Assembly (NCBI GenBank): GCA_030435675.1 | Contig: CM059622.1 | Span: forward strand, 14,632,001-14,696,000 | Source of the DNA: Steinernema hermaphroditum | Taxonomy: Eukaryota; Nematoda; Chromadorea; Rhabditida; Steinernematidae | DNA length: 64,000 nucleotides | Direction of reading: 5' to 3' | Part shown: positions 31,898 through 42,749 of the stretch, in pieces | Position numbering within the stretch: the stretch's first letter is position 1 | Layout: every line of letters starts with the position of its first letter | Translations under genes and position numbers: made by a program | The notes under the pieces: generated by a model | The model's input: only the letters and a program-made list of their open reading frames with translations | Databases searched by the model: none | What the model was told of the DNA's origin: nothing

Positions 31898-31969
31898 CTC
31901 CCCGGCCGGGAATCGAACCCGGGTCTCGCACGTGACAGGCGCGGATACTCACCACTATACTACCGAGGA
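31898..31969 (-). tRNA. tRNA-Asp (anticodon GTC)
   Basis: Same sequence as at 12679 and 29156, convergent with the tRNA-Glu 129 bases away. Confidence 0.97.
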
Positions 31970-32092
31970 CACATCACATAACGTTGCACATCTTTACGAC
32001 ATGCCCGGCTCCAATGACTAGCCTATCAATTCTCTTCTGCATTTGTAGGGAAACTTTTGCGATTTTGGACTTTTTCCAATTGAATTTATACA

Positions 32093-33672
32093 TCAAAACA
32101 TCGACCACAATCTAAGCAGCACAGCTACAAAAAGAACAATACATACAGACACGCTTCCTATAGAAAAACTAGCTGTTGTATCTAATTCCTGGCGTTTTAC
32201 TCCTCCTTCTTGCACTGTATGTACATCTTCTCTCTCTTGTTTCTCTTCCTCTTTCTCCTCACACACCACTAGAGGCAGTTGCAGAGCCTCGAGGACGAAC
32301 TCCAGAATGGTCTGCTTGTTGGCAATCAACGGATGTCCTTGATTTCCGTTGGTGTACAGCTCGCTCAGCTCGCTGAAGGTAGCAGGCATCGTGCCCACCG
32401 TCTTCAACATGTCCGCTTTGCTCATCACGTATTCGACGCATTCATCCAGCTCTCGCGCCTTGATATCCCTCCACATCCACAGTTTTTCTAACAAGAACAG
32501 CTGCCTATTGTTGAGACTGAGGCTCTCGAACCCGATCATCTTTCTGTATCCTTCGGGGTCGAATGTCTGTGGGCTGTAGTGCTACAAAGGCATGATCTGC
32601 CATACTACTCAACGACGTAAGCACTTACCAGTAGGCACGTCTTTCTGGATTCGTTATACGCTTCGTCTAAGTAGCCCTCTCCCTTGTTTATAAGTTCATT
32701 TCTAAGTAGATCATAGCAGTAAAGGAGGTAGTGAGTGTCCTTCCTAGCATAGTCGATGTGCTGGTCTGTCAGAGGTCTAAATCCATAAGGTACGAGAGTT
32801 CTGCAATTAAACGCCTACCTGTATCTCCAGTCGGCCCTTTGGAACTGTTTTTCCAAAGTGACATTACAGTAGTGATCCACGAGGTAGGAAAGACCCAATT
32901 TGGGGAACTGCAGAAGCCGCATCGCCTTTTGCGTATCGAACATGTTCACGATGTAGATGCCAAAGTCACGCTGCAGCCAGGTGATGTCAGAACGAGCGCC
33001 GTGGAGGACCTTCAGAATGTTTGGATCCGTGAAGGGCTCGTTGAGGATGTGCAGGTCGTGCCACACTTCGAAGGGATCGATGATGAAGTCGGTGTCCCTG
33101 GTGGAGATTTGCAGAAGGCAGACGAAGCCACGATAGGATCGAAAGCTGTGATGCTGAAGAACACAGTGGTTTGACGCTATCGAGAGCTGTAGTTACCTCA
33201 ACATCGACGGCAAACATAGGCACTCCGTTCAGAATCCTCTTGAGAAAATGAAGCTCGTCTTTCGTATTTATCATCAACAAGTTGTTGCGGTCGATTTTAG
33301 AATACGGAATCGGAAGCTTCGGCTGGAGTTGGCTCTCGGGAATGCACCAGCTCATTAGCTCGTTGTAGTAAGGGTGCACGTTAGATTGTGGCGTTAATCC
33401 AGCGTGGAACTTCTTCTTGAGGATTGGCACGAATTCATCGGAGTTGACCTTTGTATAGTCGTAGAGTCTGTGCACTTTTTGTGATTTCTTGGCGGCTTTA
33501 AGCTATATGAGATGGTCACAGTGGCTGTGTGGAGAAGGAACTTACCAGATAGGCGCTGTTGGGCTTTGATGCCCGAGGTGAATTCGGAGCCGATCCATTC
33601 GGCGTGTTGGCTTCCTTGAGAGCTGCGCGAAGCTCCTCGTCACTGTGAGCGTAGCGGCAGGCTTTGCCGAAC
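32093..33672 (-). CDS. chimeric half-CCCH / Rrp6-like DEDDy exonuclease with C-terminal membrane anchor (5' exon missing)
   Basis: Five exons read from high to low coordinates: 33546-33672, 33197-33502, 32819-33153, 32629-32776, 32093-32581. All phases agree and there is no stop for 467 residues. The first exon encodes the second half of a CCCH finger (FGKACRYAHSDEELRAAL), entered in phase 2 as in the true CCCH genes. It then joins an EXOSC10 paralogue: linker YTKVNSDEFVPILKKKFH, motif I FAVDVEHH, motif II LHGARSDITWLQRDFG, motif III YARKDTHYLLYCYD, then an HRDC-like domain (NNRQLFLLEKLWMWRDIKA). The PMC2NT domain and the basic tail of EXOSC10 are absent. The protein ends in a hydrophobic stretch (SIGSVSVCIVLFVAVLL, RLWSMF), a predicted tail anchor. 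The catalytic DEDDy residues are kept. Likely an RNA 3'-5' exonuclease tethered to a membrane; location and partner are inference. Confidence 0.75.
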
Positions 33673-36562
33673 CTGAAATAGGTCGTACAAGTAAACCGAC
33701 TTGAAAGTGAAGGTGCTTTTGATGGTCAGAAAAGATGGGTAAGTATTTGAAACTGAGATGGGACACCGAAAGGATAATCATTTCGAAAATCAGATTACTT
33801 TCATAAGTTCATAAGCCTAGGTGACTTAAAAAAGTTACATGCCCAAAAACTAGTCAAGTACCTCAGGTGTTCCTTTACTTATATACTGCTTCACTTCACA
33901 TAGTTAGATCTGCGGCTAATGGTTTATTTAGATCCCAAAAACAGCCACAAATATGCGAAGAAACGACTAGAGAAGGCTGAGGGCTGATATGAGCCACATA
34001 TCATTAGTCATCTTGTGTCCTTTATTTAAAACACGAGAATGATGCAATCCGTACTGTTGGAATATTTTAATGTCCACGCGACCAAAATACACGTTTCCCA
34101 GAAAAGCGTTTGTTTTTCCAGACAGTCACATGGAGTCACTGAATCGGGAAACACTGATCAGTAGCGCAGAAATAGAACAGAGAACATGTAAAAAGGAGAC
34201 CGACCTAATGTAACTGCCAACTTTCCAATCAATTGTGACAATCAAAGGGTAATATTCCAAGCGTGCAACGGCCTAACTGTGTCATAGTTAGGATCGTTCT
34301 ATAGCAATGTGGACCTTGATTCCGGCCAATATAGCGATTCGGCAAAACGGCATTATTTACGCAACAATGTAAACGTGAATGGTAAGGCAGTTCATCAAAC
34401 CATGCTGTTAGGGTACTTTGAACCTGGACATTTGAACACGAATGATGTCCACAGAACCTTTAAGATGATTTGGTTGTGGAACGGTTAGCTCATGGAATAT
34501 GTTCTCATAGTAAGAATGGTACGCGGTCCTGTTTGGGACCGGAGACGGTCGATTCTGAAGTATGTCCAGGAGTGCATTGAACGATGTAGGATAATTCCGA
34601 GCCACTTATGTCCTATTTACGAGTGTTGTTGCTTCATTTTCGACATGGGCATTTTCCGTTTAAAGCTAGCGTCAATTTGATCAGGTCTGAACTTTTGGAC
34701 CACCCTGTTATAAGGACAAAGAAGTTCGTCCTCTTCGAGACTGAATCTGGAAGCATCGCCTTTGCGGGGCTTATCGGCCGAAACAGACAGCCAACCTCGA
34801 CCGCTCAGTCGACTCCTTCAGCTCAGTCAGCTTCAGAGTGACGCTTCAGAGGGCCGATCGATTGCTTGGGACACTAATGAGAGGCATTCGGCTGTTTGCA
34901 TTTAGTTTCGGAACCTAACTTTGATAAAACTCAACAAAAATCCTATTTATTTTTGATCATATTTAGTTGCCTATTTCCCGTTGTTTGTTATTCCGATTTA
35001 GCCTTTTATTCATCTTTTGTTTGTTTTATATCCTACATGTACATCCGTCAAGAACATATTTCAAAACAGGCTTCATATCATGCACGCAATCTAACAACAT
35101 TCGTACAGCGGTGGCATTTTCCACTCCACTTCCACATGCTGTCCGTTCAACGCCCGGTAAAGTTCAGACGTTCTACTTTTGACCGACCCGATAACTCCAC
35201 ACGTCACCACATTAAACTGTTTTCGATACAAACCAACCTGCACAGGTTCGCCCCATAGCGGCAGGGGAACGTTTTCCACGAAAAGGCGTTCATGTCTCCA
35301 CGCGGCGATCTTCCGTTCGTCGCGGTCGCTCTGTCTCCGTTCGCCGCCCGCGCATCGGGCGGTTTCCAACTGTAACTTCAGCGAAATGGCCAAAAAAGCG
35401 AGGAGTGCGCGCAAACCTGGCGTTCTGCGGGCCCATCAACTGACCGTCCGTTCTGCGGGAATGGCGCGTGCGGGAGCGGGCTAGAATCAGAGGCGTCGAC
35501 GCTGACGACGATGATAAGCACAATCACGGCGCGTAGTACGAAGCGAGCGAGTGCGTGTGGATGGAACGAGGAAGCCCCGGACAGGTCGTCATCGTCGCTT
35601 TATTGCCAACTTCGCCGTCGTCACACGTTGTTGGCAACTACACAAACAAGCATTTTGAGTCGCGCGCAGAGCACCTGGTAAAACCCGAACGAGCCATCCC
35701 ATCCAAAGCGGATTATCGCCCGTAGTGACATGTGTACGTGTTTGAGGATGATGCAAAAAAAAGAACTGTTTTGTTATAGAATTGGAAACATGATGACAGA
35801 GCCAGTTACCATTTTTGGATAATCCAGAGAAAGGAATAGGTACGTTAAGTAGAGATGTACATTGAGATTGTGACCTATGAAATCTGGTCCAAACTAGAGC
35901 TGTCTTCTTCAAATGACGGTTTGCAGCGCGACATCAATCATGTGTTTGTTTGAAACCTTATAAAGAAAGCTGACTCACTTTCCACACATTTCTCTAAAGC
36001 CGCCTTCTAGCAAGCCCAGAGAGAGAAAAAAGGTTGCATGAGTTTTTGGTTCTTGTCCTTCTAATGTCTTATTTTTTCTTTAGAACAGGTTCTTTTCTAT
36101 ATTCCAAACATTGATTATCATTATCAGACCCTAAGAGAGCCATATACGCTGTTTTTTACAAGAATAGATCAGTTACTATACCCTGGCAATGGTTCTGTCT
36201 CTCTTACTCATAGTTCAGTTTCCCGTACCTTGATATACTTTTTTGGTCCTACAATGAGCATGTATAGATCCAGATCTAATTTTATTTCAACAATGTAAGG
36301 CATACAACTTATTAGGAGGTTACTCTTATTCTTAATGTACCTGTATCTCATTTAAAACGCGATAGACAATAGAAAAACGCGATAGACAATAGCGATAATG
36401 AGGAATACGAGTGTCTTTTGATTATATTGAATCTGAAAAGGACTCCGTTGGAAGACCCCACCAGTGAAATATGCCGGAAAGCCATCATGTGATTGCATGG
36501 ATAAATCGCTCATAAAACTGACCGGTAGATTATCGTTCTTGCTCAGATTCTGAAATGCCACT
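33673..36562. other. long intergenic stretch, possible hidden 5' exons
   Basis: I searched it for the missing CCCH-first exon of the 32093 gene and saw none. A minus-strand frame at 35091-35414 (ending VEVEWKMPPLYECC) has some protein-like character but no recognised domain. CTTTTGGACCACCCTGTTAT at about 34690-34710 resembles a mariner/Tc1-type terminal repeat. Otherwise A/T-rich and unassigned. Confidence 0.35.
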
Positions 36563-36735
36563 TTTCTTACAAGAGAACCTTCTGAAGTGTCCGCCTCAGA
36601 GTGGGCTCAGACCGATTACCTCCTTTGGGGGTTCACGTTCACTAATGTATGTATATGCCTACATACGAGCCAATTTTCAGCTTGATCTGAGGCGGACACT
36701 TCAGAAACTGCAAGGTTCCCTTGTAAGCCAGTATC
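36563..36735. repeat. inverted-repeat (fold-back) element
   Basis: Left arm CTTACAAGAGAACCTT with CTGAAGTGTCCGCCTCAGA (36567-36602) is mirrored on the right by TCTGAGGCGGACACTTCAG and AAGGTTCCCTTGTAAGCC (36683-36730). The loop is about 80 bases and there is no coding capacity. It looks like a miniature inverted-repeat element. Confidence 0.65.
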
Positions 36736-36872
36736 TTCACCGAGAGCTAGACAATTCGCAAGGTTCCTTTGTTAGATAATTAGTGGAATGAAGCTTGATG
36801 ATGAACTTTATTACATGCAACTTCGACAAGAGATACTTTACAAGCAAAATTTCCGTTTTTGGACATTCAACG

Positions 36873-37289
36873 TCAATATCCACTAGGTCGTGCGTATCCA
36901 ACTCCCATAGGAGGACGAGCGTAGCCAGATTCCTGAGGAGGTCCATACCCACCGCCGCTTGGAGGAGGAGGGGGAGGAGGATGAGCGTATCCACCGCCAA
37001 CCTGAGGAAGATGTTCATACCCTCCATCGCTAGGAGGAGGATGAGCGTAACCACCGCTTGGGGGAGGAGGATGAGCGTAGCCACCGCTGGCCTGAGGAGG
37101 CTGCCCGTATCCACCGTCGCTTGGAGGAGGAGGAGGCATGTATCCACCGGGCAAGGGCCTCGGAGGTATCGTCCATCCACTGTCCACAGAGTCCATGATG
37201 GGTCCAGGAGGACGAGCGTAGCCACCAGGTCGGGCCACCACAACGGCGACAACGGCGCAGGCGAGGAAAACTCGGAGAAGAGACGCCAT
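36873..37289 (-). CDS. secreted Gly/Pro/Tyr-rich repeat protein (138 aa)
   Basis: Single exon with a signal peptide (MASLLRVFLACAVVAVVVA). The mature protein consists of repeats of the form GGYAHPPPPS (GGYGQPPQAS, GGYAHPPPPS, GGYAHPPPS, GGYEHLPQV, GGYAHPPPPPP) and ends GVGYARPSGY. AAATAAAAGTATC about 40 bases upstream is TATA-like, and AATAAAG follows at about 36808. The repeat period and Gly-Tyr-Pro bias resemble the 27069 protein, but the unit differs (GGYxxPP against GGYGRPN). An extracellular structural or defence role is inference. Confidence 0.75.
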   Translation of the reverse strand: MASLLRVFLACAVVAVVVARPGGYARPPGPIMDSVDSGWTIPPRPLPGGYMPPPPPSDGGYGQPPQASGGYAHPPPPSGGYAHPPPSDGGYEHLPQVGGGYAHPPPPPPPSGGGYGPPQESGYARPPMGVGYARPSGY

Positions 37290-37596
37290 TTCGAGACAAG
37301 ATGACTGTCTATGCCGCCTCCGCTTGATACTTTTATTTGGCCGGAACGTCGCCGAAACCGGTCTCGCCGACGCCCTCTGAAACGCTTCGCTCGGCGAAAT
37401 TTGACAAAAACGCTTAATGGCACCCCCATGATTAATAATCGCAGGTTCAACCCCCGGTTTGGTCGTCGTTTTATTCGGAGAGTAAATGAGTCACACACAC
37501 AAAACAACGACGCCATCGGGGTATTCCAAAGAGTGAGCTGATGCGACTGCCGTCGTACGAAGAAGAAGCTGCTGCTACTACAGGTTCCGCCTGCTC
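37290..37596. other. divergent spacer between secreted gene and CCCH gene
   Basis: It contains the promoter of the 37289 gene. The antisense frame through 37311-37541 is not supported. Confidence 0.35.
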
Positions 37597-38232
37597 TCAG
37601 AGGCCGCCTTCGATGCTTCCGCGGCGCTCCTTCTCGGCGACGATCGTGCTGAAATTGTGGCCGTTTTTCGGGATGCCAGATGTTGATCTATGAGACGTAA
37701 GGCGGTTAGGTTGCAATGTGGAAAATGTGGAAGTTATCAGTCATCAGACGACTTCTACAGAATTTTGGAGATGTTCGTTACCTATTGACTTGAGTCAACA
37801 TGGGCAGTATGTTGCGGTACTCGTCGGGATCGGGGAAACCGGGCAGTGAGCAGTGGATGAGCGGCACGAAGTTGTTCTTGTGCGGCGGAGGCATACGGAA
37901 CAGCTGCATCAGGCTGGGAGGGAACGGGCTCGGCGACAGCGGAGCCGGGCTGTCGGTGGCGGTGGAGAGGGCGGCTTCCGGGCTGCCCAGGGCCACCTCC
38001 GAGACAGCGACGCTGATGGGGGTCGCCACCTTCAGGTGCTGGTTCTTCCTCGGAGGACGACCGTCAGGGCGGACGCGGAGCTCCTGGTCGCTGTGCGCAA
38101 ACCAACAGTCCTTACCGTATCTGCAAGGGTGTCTTTGTGGATTTTGATTTCGGTTTCTACGGCCTACCGGCAAGTGCCGTCCCTGTTCAAGCAAAGCTCG
38201 GTCTTGTACTTCTCTTCACGGGTCAGTTCCAT
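37597..38232 (-). CDS. single-CCCH zinc-finger protein (about 151 aa, 5' end uncertain)
   Basis: Exon 38168-38232 (from MELTREEKYKTELCLN) joins exon 37782-38120 in phase 2, within the finger. A last short exon, 37597-37648, is optional; without splicing the frame stops at 37778. The finger is KYKTELCLNRDGTCRYGKDC followed by WFAH, with C-x6-C-x5-C-x3-H: the first spacing is two residues shorter than the usual eight. KYKTEL before the first Cys is the hallmark of the TIS11/POS-1 class. The rest is Pro/Ser-rich with FRMPPPHKNNFVPLIHC. The open frame continues upstream to about 38352 without ATG, so an upstream exon or start is possible. Probably an RNA-binding regulator. Confidence 0.7.
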
Positions 38233-38352
38233 TCGTTTCACGCTCGCCTGTGACGTCGTCGCACTGCTGTCCTTGTTCGAAGAAGCTTCAGACGAGCGTG
38301 AACTAAAACGAAGCGTTTTAGGAGTGCTCTGAGCTATTTTCACAATTTTCAA

Positions 38353-38946
38353 TTTCTGTGCTTCCTATAGCTCGGTCGAACAGTCCGATAAGCACTGTAG
38401 ATACACACATTATCTGACTATGTCTACAGAAGACAGGCAAGCAGAGAGACAGGCACTGGAAAGATGTTTTGACCGTGATCGGCATCTTTGATGAGAATTT
38501 CGGCTTTAAAGTAAGGTTGTACTTATAGGCTTGCTCTCCTTCTGGTTTTGTTGACACGGTGTTCCGAAAGTGGAATATGAAGTAAGGAAGCCAAACCCTT
38601 GGGAAGAGTTCGTGGAAAGACAGGATCAATTAGGATGGTCGCCTTCTCAGATAAAAGGGCAACGTTCTTATCATAGCCGAAACTTCGAATCCACTAACCT
38701 GGATGGATTGCTGCTCATTTGAGAACGTCCGGTCTTGACCAAGCTGCACAACATAATAGATGAGGCCATAAACGTCACAAATCAAAAACAAATATTTAAA
38801 ACCCAAACCAAAGGGCAATGATTCACTGATGACGAAAGAGGAAGAACAGAAGTTTGAAGTCTTTAACCATCATCAGCAGCTCTATAGTGAGTAAAAATAA
38901 CAATAATCAGAAGGTAACAACAACAAGAACAGTAGTGGCAGTGCGG
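38353..38946. other. intergenic stretch, no gene recognised
   Basis: 3' flank of the EXOSC10 gene and 5' flank of the CCCH gene. No exon, repeat or RNA gene was identified. Confidence 0.4.
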
Positions 38947-41900
38947 TTACTGTGCACGTCCACCTCGTCCCCCGCCCCCGTAGGACATGGATCGGGCCAC
39001 CGGCTTCGTGAACCCTCCGCCGCGTCGGCCTCGCTTCGCACCGCCACGCTTCCCACGGAACATCTGAGCAACTGGATTGTACCCGCCTCTTTTCGGTTTC
39101 TCTGAAAGGGCGTCTCTAAGTAGGCAGTCGTGGACAAGTGACACATACGAGAGAACATCCTCGCATCGAATTGATCGTAGTCGACCGTTTCCGCAGTCTC
39201 CGTGGCCGTAGTCCATCCCGTGCGAGCTTGTTTAGGTTCCCGTGGCTTCGGTTCGTCGTCACCTCCGGCGCCCACAATCATATCCGCGGATTTTTCGATC
39301 TAAAGTAGAGAACAACTATAAGAAGATTCTGTACACAGGATGGATTCTACATCTAGACACAGGGAAAGTGAGCGCTGTCTGGAGTCCGTAAGTCTGACAT
39401 TGGCGAGACTCTCAAAATTTGTCTGAGAGTGTCAAGAATAGACACCATCCATTGCGAATACCGTCTAGACGAATCAAGTCCAGAGCAGTTATTGACTGTT
39501 CAGGCACTGTCTAGACGCATCAGGCATGCAAACGAGACAACTTCCATCTCTGCGTGTTTTACTCACCAATTTGCGCTTTTTCTTGAGCGCCTTCTTCGTC
39601 AGTATCTGAGAGTCGTCATAATGCATAAGTGGCACAGAAGCCTTCGACGACCCAGCCTCGGCGTCATCCATTTCTTCTCCTTGCAGTGGAATAACCTCGG
39701 TGGCCAACGTCTCCTCTGTGTCCTGAAACGGCTGGCGAACGGCTGCGGGATCCAAATGTGTGTATGTGGTCTTCGGGCGTTTTTTCGCCTCCTCTTCTTC
39801 GATCTTGCGCTTCCGTTCAGCTTCGCGCTGCGCTTCGGCCAGCGCCACTTCGTAATGTTCGAATGGAGTGGCCCACTCGTTCTGCTTCTCCACTACCCGG
39901 GCGACCTTCTCCAAATCCAGCTTCGGACTGTATTCATAGCACCGATCGCTGCTGATATCACCGAAGACCTTCGCGAAGTCTTTCTCGACGACGATTTTGA
40001 AGTCCGTCTGCGCTGGCATCTCGCGGAGTTCTTCATCGACCGGGTGATTAGTGACGTCAAGACGCGTGTGCAGAATGGCCTTCAGCTTCGTGATGCGATT
40101 TGTGTCCGCCAGCATCCGTTCGTAGTTCTTGAGTGCGGCGGTGAGGTCGCCGAATCCGAGATCGAACGCCACTTCATTCAGCTCGTTTTCGTCGACGGCG
40201 AGTTCGCGTGACTTGAAGATGATCTTGTGAAGGACGAGTAGGTCGTTCCTCACAGGAGGGGGTACCGGACTGCAGCAGGCGATGATACCTTGCATCTCTC
40301 TCGGTAGCACCTCCGCGATGCTGAGTAGCATGTGATCAGGCAATACGTAGTCGAGACTTTCGTCAGTGCGACGCGCCGTTTCGTCGCGCCACTGCCACAG
40401 TTCGGATAGTGCATTGAGCTGACGTCTGTTCATCTTCCGCCTGCCGCTGAGAAGTTTTTCGTAGCCACGGGCTTCGAATCGCGGATTGTGGAAGATCTGA
40501 AATCAAAAGAGTTATGAACGCCTAGACAGGAGTGCAATTGTAGATTGCTCTTTGTTTAGTGTTTCATCCCCCTTGCCTGCACAATGCGACACAGAGACCG
40601 TTCAGGAACGGGACAGATCTCTCAGTGAGCCCTTTTATAAAGCCACTCAAGGGAAGAAAGTCGTCGTGCCCGCGTTGACATGACCAATGGTTAATGGCAG
40701 GACTTTGAGTTTTTCGGAATTTCTGACTCAAACGCTTAACCCTTGGTTCTATGTTTGCAAAGTTACGAAGCAGCTTGTATTCTACTACGTTCCTTTGACT
40801 TACCTCCAAACAGATATCCTTGGAACCATTATAAACTGCAGTCAGATAATTGTTCACTTCATTTCCTTTGCTAATCAGCTCATTTCGAAGTCTATCATAG
40901 CAATAAAGCAGATAGTGTGTATCGCATCGTGCGTAGTTGATATGCTCATCGGAGAGAGGTCTAAAAACACGATTTTGAAAGTTGAACGATGTTTTCTTTG
41001 ATCCTACCGTATACGCCAATCAGATTTCTGGAACTGCTTGTCCAAATCCACGTCACAGAAGTGCTTGACCAAAAAGGCGAGTCCGAACTTGGGGTATTCC
41101 AGGATTCGCATGGCACGGCCAGTGTCAAACATGTTCACGACGTAAATGCCAAAGTCGCGCTGCAGCCACTTGATATCGCTCTCTCCTCCATGGAACACCT
41201 TCAGGATCTTGGGGTCAGTGAACGGCTCGTTGAGGATGTGCAACTCTTTCCAGAGTGGGAAGGGATCGACGATGTAATCCATGGTGCGCGTTGAGATCTG
41301 GATAAGGCACACGATTCCGCGGAAGGTACGAAGATGGTGGTGCTCGATGTCAACAGCGAATTCGGCGACACTGTTGAGCACATCGCGCAACTCCTCTAGG
41401 TCTTCCTTAGTCTTCACGAACTTCAGAGTTTCCTTGGTCAGCGGCTTCAGGTCTCCCAACTCGATGGGCTTCATCTGACACTCCGGCGGGCTCCACATGT
41501 TTATCTCGTACTCGTACGGGTGCGCCGCATCCATATCGACGTCCTGTTGCCACTTTGTCGACGTTCCTTGTTCGTCGCCGTCATGGATAGTCATGCGCTG
41601 GGGACGTTTCAACGCGTGGTGCTTCTCTCGCAGAATGGGCACGAAGGGCACGTCCGCGTTGACCTTCTGAACATCGTAGAACTTGCTCTGAGGTTTACCG
41701 TCAGCTTTCAGCTGAAAACATTCCAATAAGCACCCGGAAAACTCAGCACAAAACACACCAATGCGTTGGCGGAAATCTTAATCACATTGTGTTTGGGTGC
41801 GTTTGGGTTGACTTTGGCGGCCAGCGCAGAGTACTTCGACCAGTCGTCGCGGTACCCACCAGGAACTTGCTCGGCGGTCATCTCAATTTGCGGAATGATC

Positions 41901-42749
41901 AGCTTCGCTTCGGTCTTCTTGTTTCGGCGTGTGAGGTTGTCCAGGCCGATGGAGACCTTCTCGCAGAGGTTATCAGCCAGATCGACCATGGCCTGGTTGC
42001 TGTGAAGACCGCCGGACTTGGGGGGTTTTATTCCGACGCCTTTCAGCAATTTTCCGGAACTGAAATAGGAGAGTTGCAGATACTGTGTGAAGGTAGACAA
42101 AATGATTTGTCTCGACTGTTTTCCACCCTTCTTAAATTTAGACATTCCCTGCTTAATGCAGTCGTAGACATTGAGTACGAAAGAGACAGTTTCAGTCACT
42201 TAGCAGACATTCAGTTGTCAAAGCAGACAAACTGATCTGTCTCGTTCGCTGCAGACACTATGAGATGAATCCAGACACAGACACTGGCTGCAATTGAGAC
42301 AACTTTCAGCAGACATTCAGCATCCAGACAGATAGAACTACCGTATCTCATTGCAGAATTAGATCACGTGTAATTAATACAGACGCAGACAATATTGACG
42401 AAGGAGACAGACTTTTGTCCACTTGACAATGCACCCGAGTACTGTAAGTGCGGTAATTAAAACTCACATTTGCGCCAAACGATCTCTCGTGTGGTCCATA
42501 AGGGTGCTAAACTCCGGGTAACTGTTGTAGAGCTCGTAAGCACCACCACATTTCGGAATTCCCTCCACCGACTTGTAGAGGTCCTTCATCTGAGCGAAGA
42601 GTTTCTAAAAGAAGTCCGCGGATTATCGACAAATCTCGGAAATCACTCACTTCCGCACATTCCTTCGTCTTTTGCTGACGTTGGACGACTTCCGACTCCT
42701 GATCATTGTCCTTCTGAGTCACGTTTGACGCGCCAGCCGGCTCTGTCAT
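38947..42749 (-). CDS. EXOSC10: EXOSC10/Rrp6 nuclear exosome 3'-5' exoribonuclease (877 aa)
   Basis: Eight exons from high to low: 42651-42749, 42468-42604, 41759-42059, 41008-41711, 40804-40960, 40396-joined run 39567-40496, 39149-39299, 38947-39101 (sixth exon is 39567-40496). They join in one frame of 877 residues, close to the human protein. Residues about 30-120 are the PMC2NT domain that binds the C1D/Rrp47 cofactor (LYNSYPEFSTLMDHTRDRL). The DEDDy exonuclease has motif I FAVDIEHHH (Asp about 300, Glu 302), motif II FHGGESDIKWLQRDFG (Asp about 358) and motif III YARCDTHYLLYCYD (Tyr 423, Asp 427). HRDC spans about 485-565 (NRRQLNALSELWQWRDETAR). The tail is basic with a nuclear-type KKALKKKRKL and an RGG-rich end. 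It trims rRNA, snRNA and snoRNA in the nucleus. The second intron (408 bases) is far longer than the others. Confidence 0.95.

Noticed and set aside
34300..34720. Second mariner/Tc1 element
   Set aside because: A terminal-repeat-like CCACCCTGTTAT sequence is present, but no transposase motif or second end was found.
39429..40211. 260-codon plus-strand frame
   Set aside because: It lies antisense to the conserved EXOSC10 exon 39567-40496 and has no independent support.
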